DNA from: WVYX01 sp039586815
GTDB taxonomy: Bacteria > Gemmatimonadota > Gemmatimonadetes > Gemmatimonadales > GWC2-71-9
Assembly: GCA_039586815.1 (NCBI GenBank)
Contig: JBDHJR010000012.1
Span: 1 to 64,000, forward strand
DNA length: 64,000 nucleotides
Direction of reading: 5' to 3'
Shown: one piece after another, positions 17,552 through 26,976 of the stretch
How the letters are laid out: the number at the start of each line of letters is the position of its first letter
Position numbering within the stretch: the stretch's first letter is position 1
Notes under the pieces: model-generated
Database searches by the model: none
Told to the model about the DNA's origin: nothing
What the model saw: the letters and a program-made list of their open reading frames with translations, nothing else
Translations under genes and position numbers: made by a program

Positions 17552-20440
17552 GTGACCGAACAAGTTGAACACCTGAAGAAAGCGTTGGCGGACCGCTATG
17601 CCGTCGAGCGGGAGCTCGGCAGCGGCGGCATGGCCGTCGTGTACCTCGCGGAGGACCTGAAGCACCGGCGCAAGGTCGCCGTAAAGGTGCTGCGGCCGGA
17701 GATCGCCGACGTGATCGGGCCGGACAGATTCCTGCGCGAGATCGAGATCGCCGCCCGCCTGCAACACCCGCACATCCTGCCGCTGTTCGACTCCGGTTCG
17801 GCCGGTGACCTGCTCTACTACGTCATGCCGTACGTGGAGGGGGAGCCGCTGAACGAGCGACTCGAACGGGTAGGCTCGCTCGCTGCGGACGAAGCCCTGC
17901 AGATCGCCTGCGAGGTGGCGAGTGCGCTCGACTATGCCCACCGGCAGGGCATCGTGCACCGCGACATCAAGCCGGAGAACATCATGGTCTCGGCGACCGG
18001 GGGTCACGCGATGGTCGCGGACTTCGGCATCGCGCGGGCACTGAGTGCCGCCGGTACTCCGGGGATCACCCGTACGGGCTTCGTGGTGGGGACTCCCGGC
18101 TACATGCCGCCGGAACAGCTGAGCGGGGACGAGGTGTCTCCCGCCACCGATGTGTACGCTGCGGCGATGGTGCTGTACCAATCCCTCACGGGCCGGAAGT
18201 GGCCCGTGCTCCAGCACACGCACGAGGCCAACTGGTCGGAGGTCTCGCGCCCCGTGCGCCAGGTGCTGGAGAAGGCTCTCGCATGGGAGCCCGGCAGGCG
18301 CTGGTCCGACGGGGCGGTCTTCCGCAAGGAACTGATGCGCGCTCAGGGAGCATCGGGCCCGCAGGGTCGAGGAAGGGCCTGGGCGATCGGAGCGGCGCTG
18401 GCCGTGGTCGTCGTTGGTGCAGCGGCGTTCGGGCTACAACGCCTCTGGCCGGGAGGCGGCGCAGCGGTAGAGGCGACGCGCATAGCGGTGCTTCCCTTCT
18501 CGGTGCGTGGCAGCGACACGTTCGATTACCTGGGCGTGGGTGTAGTGGACCTGTTGAGTGTCAAGCTCGACGGCGCCGGCACCCTGCGGAGTGTCGATCC
18601 GCGTGCGGTGCTCGGCGTGGTGGAACGCCGGGGCGGCGACCCGCCAGATCCAGCAGGCGCGCTCGCGATCGCCGAGGGCTTCGGCGCGGGGATGTACGTG
18701 CTGGGGAACATCGTTGAGGTGGGTGACCGGCTCAGGTTCGATGCGTCCCTGTACGACCGAGCCCAGGGGCTGGAGCCGGTGGCACACGCCTCGGCCGAAG
18801 GTCAGCCAACCGAGGTGCTCGGCCTGCTCGACGAGATTGCGGGTGAGCTGCTCGCCGGGCACGGTGCGCTCCGGGGATCGAGGATCACCCAGATCGCATT
18901 GGTCACCACCGACTCGCTCCCGGCGCTCAAGTCGTACCTGCGCGGCGTGCGGGAATTCCGCGCGGCGCGGTTCCCGGAGGCGGCGGTCGCGTTCGAAGAA
19001 GCGGTAGCGGCGGACACGTCGTTCGCGCTCGCGTGGTATCAACTCAGCGTGACGGCCGACTGGCTGCAGCGGGCCGAGCCAGCGCGGGAGGCTGCGGAGC
19101 AGGCCGTGTTGTTCGCCGACCGCCTGGCCGAGCGCGATCGGCGGTTGCTGGAGGCGCTGGTGGTAGTGCGAGAGGGCAATACCGTAGAGGCCGAGCGACT
19201 CTACCGCGAAATCGTGGACACGTATCCCGACGATGTGGAGGCGTGGAGCCAGCTCGCCGATTTTCTGTTTCACTTCAAGCCGCGCCTGGGAGGCAGGCTC
19301 GATGACTCGCGAGAGGCATGGGAACGCTTGATCGCGCTCGACCCCGACCAGGCCTCTCCCTTCGTACATCTGGCGCGGGTGGCCGGAGCGGCGGGAGACG
19401 TCGCCGGTTTGGATTCGCTGGCGAGCCGCGCTATCGAGCTGAGCCCCGAGGGCGACCGCGTTCTGGAGATGCGCGTGCTGCAAGCCCTCGCGCACCAGGA
19501 CTCCAGTGCTCTCGCGCAGGTGCTCGCCGACCTGGCACGCGTGGGCAACGACGGGCTCGCGGAGGCTTCGTGGAGCACGGGAGCCTTTCTGGATCATCCG
19601 GCCAAGGGCGAGGCCGTCGCCGGTCTGATGACGGCCCCGACCAGGTCGGGGGAGACCCGGTCCTACGGATATGCGCAGCTCGCGTTCAGCGACCTGGCTC
19701 AGGGCAAGTGGAGTTCTGCCAACGGCAGGCTCGAACTCCTGCGCACGCTGGAGCCTGCGAGGGCACTCGAGATCGAGGCGTTGATGGCTGTCGCGCCGTT
19801 CAGACTGGCCGAGAGAGCTGAACTCGAGGGCCTGCGGGACCGCCTCGTGGACTTCGATGCCGCTGCGATAGCTCCTAGTGCGGCGCAGGGCGTGTGGTTT
19901 GCGGTGCACAACGGCCTGCATCCGCTGCTGCGGGCCTACTTGCTGGGCGTGGTGAATGCGCGGCTGGGCGATCGTGACGCGGCTCAGCGCTTCGCAGGAG
20001 AAGCCGAGCGCATGGACGTACCGCAATGGAGCGGCTCTCTGCAACACGACATAGTGCGCCGTGTGCAAGCCACGGACGCGCTGGTATCGGGCGACACCGC
20101 TGCCGCCCTGGTGCTTCTGGAGGAGGTGCGGCTCGAGGTGTGGCACCAGTTCAGCGTGTCATCACCGTTCTTCTCCGGAAGCCTGGAGCGCTATCTGCTG
20201 GCACGGCTGCTCGAGCAGGCAGGGAGGCACGCCGAGGCCCTGAGGTGGTACGGCTCGTTCGAGGGGTCCGCACTGCACGATCGCATCTACGCGGCTCCGG
20301 CGCAGTGGCGCAGCGCCAGGATTCACGAAGCGCTGGGCGACCTGGAGCAGGCAGCACTGCACTACCAGCGCTTCGCGGCGCTGTGGCGCGACGCCGATCC
20401 GGAGTTCCGGCCGATGGTTGAGGAGGCGCGCAGCAAGTAG
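17552..20440 (+). CDS. Ser/Thr protein kinase with periplasmic TolB-like and TPR regions
   Basis: A 962-residue protein. The kinase domain is at about residues 15-265 with GSGGMAVVY, VAVKVL, IVHRDIKPEN and DFGIAR. A membrane helix is at about 275-298. An RIAVLPFSV segment opens a TolB/FlgO-like region (about 310-440), and a long helical region with TPR-like repeats follows. The kinase is cytoplasmic and the repeat part presumably extracytoplasmic. The architecture is typical of kinase families expanded in Gemmatimonadota and Acidobacteria. The GTG start has GGAG eight bases upstream. The target is unknown. Confidence 0.93.
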   Translation: MTEQVEHLKKALADRYAVERELGSGGMAVVYLAEDLKHRRKVAVKVLRPEIADVIGPDRFLREIEIAARLQHPHILPLFDSGSAGDLLYYVMPYVEGEPLNERLERVGSLAADEALQIACEVASALDYAHRQGIVHRDIKPENIMVSATGGHAMVADFGIARALSAAGTPGITRTGFVVGTPGYMPPEQLSGDEVSPATDVYAAAMVLYQSLTGRKWPVLQHTHEANWSEVSRPVRQVLEKALAWEPGRRWSDGAVFRKELMRAQGASGPQGRGRAWAIGAALAVVVVGAAAFGLQRLWPGGGAAVEATRIAVLPFSVRGSDTFDYLGVGVVDLLSVKLDGAGTLRSVDPRAVLGVVERRGGDPPDPAGALAIAEGFGAGMYVLGNIVEVGDRLRFDASLYDRAQGLEPVAHASAEGQPTEVLGLLDEIAGELLAGHGALRGSRITQIALVTTDSLPALKSYLRGVREFRAARFPEAAVAFEEAVAADTSFALAWYQLSVTADWLQRAEPAREAAEQAVLFADRLAERDRRLLEALVVVREGNTVEAERLYREIVDTYPDDVEAWSQLADFLFHFKPRLGGRLDDSREAWERLIALDPDQASPFVHLARVAGAAGDVAGLDSLASRAIELSPEGDRVLEMRVLQALAHQDSSALAQVLADLARVGNDGLAEASWSTGAFLDHPAKGEAVAGLMTAPTRSGETRSYGYAQLAFSDLAQGKWSSANGRLELLRTLEPARALEIEALMAVAPFRLAERAELEGLRDRLVDFDAAAIAPSAAQGVWFAVHNGLHPLLRAYLLGVVNARLGDRDAAQRFAGEAERMDVPQWSGSLQHDIVRRVQATDALVSGDTAAALVLLEEVRLEVWHQFSVSSPFFSGSLERYLLARLLEQAGRHAEALRWYGSFEGSALHDRIYAAPAQWRSARIHEALGDLEQAALHYQRFAALWRDADPEFRPMVEEARSK

Positions 20441-20529
20441 CCTCGGCGCCGAACGAGTCGCCGAATCCCGATTGAATCCGCTCTTGTTCGCTGAGCCCCT
20501 TCCCGCATGTTTCGGTAGGGACTCCTGCC

Positions 20530-20946
20530 ATGAGACGTCTGGTCACCGGGCTCATGTTGACCGGCATCACCGCAGCCGGGACGTGGACGTGCGGCGACTC
20601 CACTGGTCCAGGTTCGATCGCGGGTACGTACAACCTGGTGAATGTTGGCCGGACGTATATCTATGAGGACACCTCCGGTTTCCTGCATGAGAAGATGGAG
20701 ATGTCAGGGTATGTGCGTCTGAACAGCGACCGGACGTACTCCCAGGGCTTCACGTTTCAGATCACCGAATACGACTCCATCACCTTTGAGCTTACCGGTA
20801 GGGTTTGGACCGATGACGTGACCTTTAGCGGTTCGTGGACACGTGCAGAGTCGGTCATCTACTTCACCAGTGCTTCGGGAGGCACGTTCACCGGCTCTCT
20901 CAGCGGGGACGTGCTCACCATTGGCAACCAAGTGTATCGGAAGTAG
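20530..20946 (+). CDS. small putative lipoprotein
   Basis: A 138-residue exported protein. A hydrophobic N-terminus ends in GTWTC-GDSTGPG, which resembles a lipobox with Cys21 although the -3 position is not the usual Leu. The mature part is Thr/Ser/Tyr-rich with alternating beta-strand character (IAGTYNLV, GSWTRAESVIYF, GTFTGSLSGDVLTI), like lipocalin-type or DUF4488-like beta proteins. No specific family is recognised. The CGDSTGP start is common in lipoproteins of Gemmatimonadota, which is a general impression. It lies 89 bases after the kinase gene and may be co-transcribed. Confidence 0.75.
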   Translation: MRRLVTGLMLTGITAAGTWTCGDSTGPGSIAGTYNLVNVGRTYIYEDTSGFLHEKMEMSGYVRLNSDRTYSQGFTFQITEYDSITFELTGRVWTDDVTFSGSWTRAESVIYFTSASGGTFTGSLSGDVLTIGNQVYRK

Positions 20947-21037
20947 CGAGGTCGCTCGCGCTTGACTTCTGCTTGACGCCGCGCGCTGTGAGCGGCTTGC
21001 GGCCTGCCCTCATTACGGCAGCGGAACTCACCGGGAT

Positions 21038-21310
21038 TCAGATCAGCCCCAGCAGCTCCAGCACCCGCTCCCGCTCGACCCCCTCGACGGCCACCCGCTT
21101 GCGCCGTCCCGTGGCGCCGCTCACCACGGCGACCGAGGAGCGCGCCACACCTAATCGCTCGGCCAGGAAGCGTACCAGCGCCTCGTTGGCCGCCCCACCA
21201 ACCGGCGGCGCCGCCACGCGGATCTTGATGGCATCACCGTGCCACCCGACGACCTCGGTGGTCCTGGCTTTGGGCTGCACGTGGATGGTGAGAACGGTGG
21301 AGGCGGTCAC
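21038..21310 (-). CDS. yggU: DUF167 / YggU family protein
   Basis: A 90-residue protein with the DUF167 core: VQPKARTTEVVGWHGDAIKIRVAAPPVGGAANEAL at about residues 11-45 and a VSGATGRRK motif near residue 65. Length is normal. The biochemical function is unknown. The GTG start directly abuts the TAG of yggT (TAGGTG), and yggT-yggU adjacency is widely seen in bacteria. It is the last gene of an operon headed by otsB. Confidence 0.93.
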   Translation of the reverse strand: MTASTVLTIHVQPKARTTEVVGWHGDAIKIRVAAPPVGGAANEALVRFLAERLGVARSSVAVVSGATGRRKRVAVEGVERERVLELLGLI

Positions 21311-21877
21311 CTAGATGAGGCTCAGCAGGATCCCCTGCAGTATCAGTATCACGATCCACGCGACGATGGGCGTGATGTCGAACATCCCGAAGCGGGGCAC
21401 GATGCGCCGCAGCGGCTCCACGATCCAGTCGGTCAGCCAGTAGAACGGCTTCATCCAACCGCGGTAGCGCCCCACACCGAACCATGAGCCGATCACCCGC
21501 ACGATGAGCGCGAGGATGATGAGCTGCGTCCCGTAGTACACCACGAGACGGGCGATGCCGCGCGGACCGGCAGCTGCCGCGCCTGCGCTGCGCATCACGG
21601 TGAGTGCCACCCACTGCGCCCCGGTGAGCACGAGAATCCCGCCCACCACGGTTACGCCGAGGAGCCACCACGGTGCGCTCTGCGGATTCTTGCCCTGCTT
21701 GAGGAGCCAGGTCTCGAACGGGTCGATGATGGGATCTGTCGTTCTGCGGATGAGCTGACCGAGGCGTCCGAAGGGATTGATGCGGCGTGTCTGGATGGCC
21801 CACGAGCCAAAGGCGACCGCCGCGCTCAGGACCAGCACCCCGAACACGGCGTAGCGCAGCACGTCGTACCAGGTCAC
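21311..21877 (-). CDS. yggT: YggT family membrane protein
   Basis: A 188-residue membrane protein with about four helices. The C-terminal YggT repeat is clear: VRVIGSWFGVGRYRGWMKPFYWLTDWIVEPLRRIVP, followed by a final hydrophobic helix. An extra N-terminal helix and a linker rich in Arg/Pro precede it. YggT proteins are implicated in envelope or osmotic functions and, in some bacteria, cell division. The GTG start overlaps the TGA of the GH65 gene (GTGA). Confidence 0.88.
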   Translation of the reverse strand: MTWYDVLRYAVFGVLVLSAAVAFGSWAIQTRRINPFGRLGQLIRRTTDPIIDPFETWLLKQGKNPQSAPWWLLGVTVVGGILVLTGAQWVALTVMRSAGAAAAGPRGIARLVVYYGTQLIILALIVRVIGSWFGVGRYRGWMKPFYWLTDWIVEPLRRIVPRFGMFDITPIVAWIVILILQGILLSLI

Positions 21878-24285
21878 TTGAGTGCCACCCTCTTTGTCTC
21901 ACCCGGCACGAGCTGATGCATCTCGTCCCGCACTCTGATCTTGATCGGCGGCGCCATGGAAGGGAGTGACGTCATCTCGAGGCGCTCGTGGGTCATGTCC
22001 AGCTTGAGGCAGTGGCCCCGGTAGCAGATGCGAAGCTGCAGATCCTGGAGTTCCTCGGGAAGCCTCGGGTTGAGCCAGAGCACTTCGCCGCGGGTCTCGA
22101 TCCCCGTATAGCAGCGCTGCACCAGGTCCACCGTGCCGGCCATGGCGCCGAGGTGAATGCCCTCCGCGGTGGTGCCACCCTGGATGTCGGCCACGTCGCT
22201 CTCCAGCGCGTCCACGAACAGGTCCCACGACCCGGGGCGGTTTTCACGGGCGAGCAGCCAGGAGCTGACGACCCGGCTGAGCGTGGAGCCGTGTGAGGTG
22301 CGGGCGTCGTAGTAGTCGATGTTCTTGGGAATCATGGCGTGGTCGAAGTCGTACCCCAGGCGCTGGAACAGCTCCTCCAGCTCCTCCGCCGAGAAGAGAT
22401 AGAACAGCATCAGGACGTCGGCCTGCTTGGAGAGCTTGTACCGGTTCGCCGTATCGCCCTCGGCCTCCAGGATGCGGTCGAGCCTGTGGATGTCGCCGTA
22501 CTTCTCGCGGTAACCCTCCCAGTCGAATTCCTGCAACTCGTCGTAACCCTCGAACTGGCTGATGATCCCGTCGCCGTGGAAGCAGACCTTCATCTTGCGG
22601 GAGATCTCCTCCCACTGCTCGATCTCGTCGGGGAGCACCACCAGCTTCTCGCACAGCTCGTCCCGCTTGTCGTAGGGCAGCGCGTAGAAGATCTCCAGTG
22701 CACGCCACAGCACCCATGCCGCCATGAGATTGGTGTAGGCGTTGTTGCTGAGGCCCGGTTCCTCGGTGTCGGGATACCCGTCGTGGTACTCGTCTGGACC
22801 CATCACACCCAGGATCTCGTAGCGGTCGATCTCCTCGTCGTAGCTTGAGACGCACGCCCAGAAGCGAGCGATCTCTATCAGCATCTCCGCGCCGAAGAAA
22901 GCCATGAACTGCACGTCGCCGGTGACCTGGTAGTACTGCCAGATGTTGTAGGCGATCGCCGCGTTCACGTGCCGCTGCCGTTGACTGTTGTCGGGCAGCC
23001 AGCGACCGGACTTGGGGTTGAGATGTACCTGCTGCGTTTCCTCCCTTCCGTTGCTGCCGCTCTGCCAGGGGTACATGGCGCCGAGGCAGCCCGCCTCGCG
23101 CGCCGCGGCCCGTGCTTCGGGTAGACGGCGATAGCGGTATCGCAGCAGCGCCCGCGTGATCTCCGGCTGCCGCAGGTTGAGGAACGGGAAGATGTACAGC
23201 TCGTCCCAGAAGATGTGCCCGCGGTAGGCCTCGCCGTGCAGCCCCCGCGCGGGCACGCCCACGTCGAGCTCGGTGCTGTTCAGCGAGACGGTGACCAACA
23301 GGTGGAACACGTGGAGCCGCAACACCAGGGCGGTGTGCTCTTCGTGCCGGTTGGGTACGTCTGCCTTGATCGCGATGTCGAACCGGTTCCACAGGTGCTT
23401 CCACGCGTTGGCGTGGCTCTTGAGCAGGGACCCGAAGCTCCCCTGCCGTGGGATGGCTTGTTGTGCCTCCAGTCCACACTCCGCGATGGCGTGATCCCTT
23501 GAAGTGTAGAACGTGACGACCTTGTCGATGGTCACGGGCTTGCCCTGCGCCGCGTCGAGCACCAGCTCCTGGGCGATGTAGGCCGGACGTTCCACGAGGC
23601 GCCGCTCGACACGCTCGGGCTTGCCATCACGGTAGGCGCGGGTGCGGGCTGCCTGCGCCACCCCGATGCGCGACTGGCTGGTCTCGACCTTGAGATAGAC
23701 CGTCTCGTCGTCCACCTGAGCCGTCGCCAGCGGCTCGAGGTGCTTGCCGTTGAGCTTGCGGTAGCGCGGCACGCCGCTGTTGACGACCGTGCCATCGAGC
23801 GCCGAGCGGAACTCCACGCGCCCCGACCAGTTCTGCGACGTGAGAGAAGTCTCGAGCGCGCACACGTGCGGATCGCCCATGTGGACCAGGCGCCGGTGCC
23901 GGAGCAACGTTTCCCGACCCTCGGCATCGCGAAACTGCATGGCTTTGGACAGCACGCCCTGCTGCAGGTCCAACTCCTGGCGGTACGACAGGATTTCGAC
24001 CTGAGTCAGGTCGAACCACTCCCCGCCCTCGACGCGGAAGGTGAGTTCCAGCCAGTTGGGGAGGTTTACCAGGTCCTCGTTCTCGATGACCCGGCCCGCC
24101 ATCTCGGTACCGAGGCGATTGTACCCGCCGGCCATGTAAGTGCCGGGGTAGTGCACGTCGTCCGCGCCGACCTCGGCTGCTGCACCCCGGGTGGCGAAGT
24201 AGCCGTTGCCCAGTGTGCAGAGGGCCTCGCGCAATCCCTCCTGTCGCGGGTCGAATCCTTCGTAGGTGAGAGTCCAGCCGTCCAT
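21874..24285 (-). CDS. glycoside hydrolase family 65 protein (trehalose/maltose phosphorylase or hydrolase type)
   Basis: An 803-residue GH65 enzyme of normal length. The N-terminal beta-sandwich begins WTLTYEGFDPRQEGLREALCTLGNGYFATRG, a hallmark of the family. The (alpha/alpha)6 barrel contains FWDELYIFPF and the catalytic-acid motif MGPDEYHDGYPDTEEPGLSNNAYTN. GH65 enzymes split trehalose, kojibiose, nigerose or maltose, mostly by phosphorolysis. The position next to otsB favours trehalose or trehalose phosphate, but substrate is inference. The ATG overlaps the otsB stop (TGATG). In mycobacteria an OtsB-type phosphatase and a GH65 domain are fused in one protein. Confidence 0.93.
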   Translation of the reverse strand: MDGWTLTYEGFDPRQEGLREALCTLGNGYFATRGAAAEVGADDVHYPGTYMAGGYNRLGTEMAGRVIENEDLVNLPNWLELTFRVEGGEWFDLTQVEILSYRQELDLQQGVLSKAMQFRDAEGRETLLRHRRLVHMGDPHVCALETSLTSQNWSGRVEFRSALDGTVVNSGVPRYRKLNGKHLEPLATAQVDDETVYLKVETSQSRIGVAQAARTRAYRDGKPERVERRLVERPAYIAQELVLDAAQGKPVTIDKVVTFYTSRDHAIAECGLEAQQAIPRQGSFGSLLKSHANAWKHLWNRFDIAIKADVPNRHEEHTALVLRLHVFHLLVTVSLNSTELDVGVPARGLHGEAYRGHIFWDELYIFPFLNLRQPEITRALLRYRYRRLPEARAAAREAGCLGAMYPWQSGSNGREETQQVHLNPKSGRWLPDNSQRQRHVNAAIAYNIWQYYQVTGDVQFMAFFGAEMLIEIARFWACVSSYDEEIDRYEILGVMGPDEYHDGYPDTEEPGLSNNAYTNLMAAWVLWRALEIFYALPYDKRDELCEKLVVLPDEIEQWEEISRKMKVCFHGDGIISQFEGYDELQEFDWEGYREKYGDIHRLDRILEAEGDTANRYKLSKQADVLMLFYLFSAEELEELFQRLGYDFDHAMIPKNIDYYDARTSHGSTLSRVVSSWLLARENRPGSWDLFVDALESDVADIQGGTTAEGIHLGAMAGTVDLVQRCYTGIETRGEVLWLNPRLPEELQDLQLRICYRGHCLKLDMTHERLEMTSLPSMAPPIKIRVRDEMHQLVPGETKRVALK

Positions 24286-25079
24286 CAGCGCGTGGACTCC
24301 ACGGCCGAGATCAGGTGCCGCAGGAAGACGCGGGCCTCCTCCGTGTCGCGCAGCAGGTAGTGCGCACAGCTGTCGCCGGCCTGCTCCGCCACCAGGATGC
24401 CGATGCCGCGCTGCTCCAGGGCACAGAAGGCGTCCTCGTCCGTCTCGTCGTCTCCCAGGTAGAACGGCAGCACGTCGGGCTGGTCCAGGCCGAGTGCCCC
24501 CAGCAGCCACAGCACGGCCTTGCCCTTGTCCCATGCGATGTTGGGCCTCAGCTCGTAGACCTTCTTGCCGCCGGTGCGGCGCAGATCGGGATGGCGGGCC
24601 GCGACCTCCTCCATGGCGTAGTCGATGGCGGGGAGGTCCTCCTCGGCCACCAGGCGGTAGTGCAGGGCGACGGCGTACTTCTTCCGCTCGATCAGGGCTC
24701 CCTCGATGTCCCCTACGCGCCGCTCCAGCCGCTCGGCGGCGTCCTGCAAGTCGGGCTGGTGCCTGTCCCCCTCCCGGTGCTGCATGTCGAGCCCGTCCGG
24801 CCCCACGATGTCGAAGCCGTGGCTGCCCGCGTATACCAGGGAATCGATCTGCACCAGGCTCTCCACGTCCTGCCGGTCGCGCCCGCTCACGATCGCGACG
24901 GGGCAGACAGCCGCGAGATCGCGCAGGGTAGTGCGCATCGCGTCGGACAGCACGGCGAGCTCGGGCCGGGAAACGATCGGGGTGAGAGTGCCGTCGTAGT
25001 CGAGGAAGACGGCTGGCCGCTGGCCAGTCACTTGCCGGCGGACCAGGTCGAGGCTGTCGAGCGCTGCGGGGATGGTCAT
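24285..25079 (-). CDS. otsB: trehalose-6-phosphate phosphatase
   Basis: A 264-residue HAD-family phosphatase. Motif I is FLDYDGTLTPI near residues 26-36. Motif II is the SGRDRQDVE region, preceded by AIV. The cap carries the trehalose-phosphatase landmarks YAGSHGFDI and ELRPNIAWDKGKA, and motif IV is YLGDDETDEDAF. The enzyme dephosphorylates trehalose-6-phosphate. No otsA is present in the window. The ATG at 25079 was chosen because the HAD fold begins about 25 residues later. It heads the otsB, GH65, yggT, yggU operon and is divergent from the deacetylase-like gene. Confidence 0.93.
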   Translation of the reverse strand: MTIPAALDSLDLVRRQVTGQRPAVFLDYDGTLTPIVSRPELAVLSDAMRTTLRDLAAVCPVAIVSGRDRQDVESLVQIDSLVYAGSHGFDIVGPDGLDMQHREGDRHQPDLQDAAERLERRVGDIEGALIERKKYAVALHYRLVAEEDLPAIDYAMEEVAARHPDLRRTGGKKVYELRPNIAWDKGKAVLWLLGALGLDQPDVLPFYLGDDETDEDAFCALEQRGIGILVAEQAGDSCAHYLLRDTEEARVFLRHLISAVESTR

Positions 25080-25158
25080 CTGAAGCCTATTGTCATGACC
25101 TGGACCGCCAGTCGTCAAGGTGGCGGGTCCGGGCCGCAGCTCCATATTTCCACTACTC

Positions 25159-26976
25159 ATGGCACAACGACCGGGGACGATACCGGGACGCTTTGCCCGC
25201 TGGTTGCGGTACACGCTGCGGCCTCCGGATGTGTGCTTCGTGCACCATCCGGATTATGCCCATGCGGCCGCGGGGGCGCTGCTCGACCCCGCCCGCGCCG
25301 ACAAGATCCTCGGATTCCTCACCGACGAGCACCTGATCCGACGGGCCGACGTGAGCCGGCCCCTCCCGGCTTCGCTGGAGAACGTCCTCAGGGTGCACAC
25401 GGCCGAGTACCTGGAGTCGCTCGCCGATCCCGAGGTCGTGGCCGGCATCATGGGAATGCCCTTCACTCCGCGCGCCTCCCAGGACGCGCTCGACCTGATG
25501 CGGCTCATGGTTGGCGGCACCATCCAGGCGACCCGCATGGCGCTGCGGACGGGCAAGTCCGCGGTACACCTGGGCGGTGGATTCCACCACGCCACCCCCG
25601 GTGAGGGCATGGGCTTCTGCGTCTTCAACGATGTGGCCGTGGCGATCGCGCGGCTGCGGGCCAAGGGATTCGACGAGCCGGTGCTCGTGGTGGATCTCGA
25701 CCTGCACGACGGTAACGGCACCCGGGCAGTCTTCGCGGATGATTCTACGGTGCACACCTTCTCGATCCACAACGTGGCGTGGGACGAGACCGAGGCAGTG
25801 GCATCGACCAGTATCGCGCTCGGGAGTGACGTGACGGACGAGGTGTTCCTCGATACTCTGCGGCGCGAGTTGCCGCCGGTCGTCGAGCAGCACCAACCGG
25901 GACTCGTCATCTACGTGGCCGGGGTAGATGGTGCGGCGGGGGACGCGCTGGGCGACTGGGATCTGAGCGAAGAGGGAATGCTCGAGCGCGACCGCTTCGT
26001 AGTGAGCCAGGTGCAGCAGGATGGGCAATCCGCGCCGCTGGCCGTGGTGCTGGCGGGCGGCTACGGGGCATCGGCGTGGCGTCACTCGGCGCGGTTCCTC
26101 GGCTGGCTGGCGAGTGGTTCGGTGGTCGAGCCTCCGGGCGCGGCCGAGATTCTGGTGCGGCAGTACCGCGAGATCTCGAAGCGGTGGGAGGCGGCTGGGA
26201 AGAAGGCCGACGAGGATGATTGGGGATTGAGCGAGGAGGACATCACAGGGCTCGTGACCCATGTGGACACTCGGTTCCTGGGGCACTTCAGCAAGCACCA
26301 ACTTGAGCTGGAGCTGCAGCAGTTGGGTTTCCTCGACCACGTGCGCAGCAGGGGATTCGGCCACCCGTCCATCACCCTTGAAGCGCCGGCCGGCTTGGGG
26401 CAGACACTACGGATCTACGGCGATCCGTCGCACACCGATCTGCTGTTGGAGCTCAAGGCGGGACGCAGCCGGAGCATGGTGCCGGGTTACGAGGTGATCG
26501 AGATCGAATGGCTCCTGCTGCAGAATCCCCGCGGCGGTTTCAGTGAGGCGCGTCCCCAGCTCCCAGGGCAGTCTCACCCCGGCCTGGGCCTCATGCGGCA
26601 CGTGGCCGCGTGGCTGGTCGTGGTGTGCGAGCGACTGTCACTTGACGGGATCGCGTTCGTGCCCTCGCAGTACTACATGGCGGCGGTGGGCCGCCGGCAC
26701 CTCAAGTTCGCGGAACCCGCAAGCCAGGCGCGGTTCGAGGCGATGCGGAATGCGCTGGCGGGGGTGGACCTGTCCGACGCCAACCGTGCTGTGGATGGCG
26801 GACGGCTTGAGGACGCGCGCACGGGAGAGACCGTGCGCTGGGAACCCGCGACCATGGTGGTCGCCGTGAGTGGCAAGCTCGGTGCCCAACTGACTGGCCG
26901 GGAGTACCGGGAGGCGGTTCGGCAGGCCCTGGAGACCTACGACTTCCGGTTGCGCGCAGATCGGGTCTCCGACTAG
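25159..26976 (+). CDS. histone-deacetylase superfamily protein with large C-terminal extension
   Basis: A 605-residue protein. Residues about 25-325 form an arginase/deacetylase fold: LGGGFHHATPGEGMGFCVFND carries the active-site His pair, DLDLHDGNGT the zinc-ligand Asp and His, and VAGVDGAAGD the second zinc Asp. Bacterial members deacetylate acetyl-lysine, polyamines or small amides. The remaining 270 residues do not resemble the deacetylase fold. They contain YGDPSHTDLLLELKAGRS and a Trp/Leu-rich IEIEWLLLQNP segment, and no family is recognised. The stop overlaps tail-to-tail (4 bases) with the 2-oxoglutarate dehydrogenase gene. ATG 25159 was chosen over an upstream in-frame GTG-type start. 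Confidence 0.88.
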   Translation: MAQRPGTIPGRFARWLRYTLRPPDVCFVHHPDYAHAAAGALLDPARADKILGFLTDEHLIRRADVSRPLPASLENVLRVHTAEYLESLADPEVVAGIMGMPFTPRASQDALDLMRLMVGGTIQATRMALRTGKSAVHLGGGFHHATPGEGMGFCVFNDVAVAIARLRAKGFDEPVLVVDLDLHDGNGTRAVFADDSTVHTFSIHNVAWDETEAVASTSIALGSDVTDEVFLDTLRRELPPVVEQHQPGLVIYVAGVDGAAGDALGDWDLSEEGMLERDRFVVSQVQQDGQSAPLAVVLAGGYGASAWRHSARFLGWLASGSVVEPPGAAEILVRQYREISKRWEAAGKKADEDDWGLSEEDITGLVTHVDTRFLGHFSKHQLELELQQLGFLDHVRSRGFGHPSITLEAPAGLGQTLRIYGDPSHTDLLLELKAGRSRSMVPGYEVIEIEWLLLQNPRGGFSEARPQLPGQSHPGLGLMRHVAAWLVVVCERLSLDGIAFVPSQYYMAAVGRRHLKFAEPASQARFEAMRNALAGVDLSDANRAVDGGRLEDARTGETVRWEPATMVVAVSGKLGAQLTGREYREAVRQALETYDFRLRADRVSD

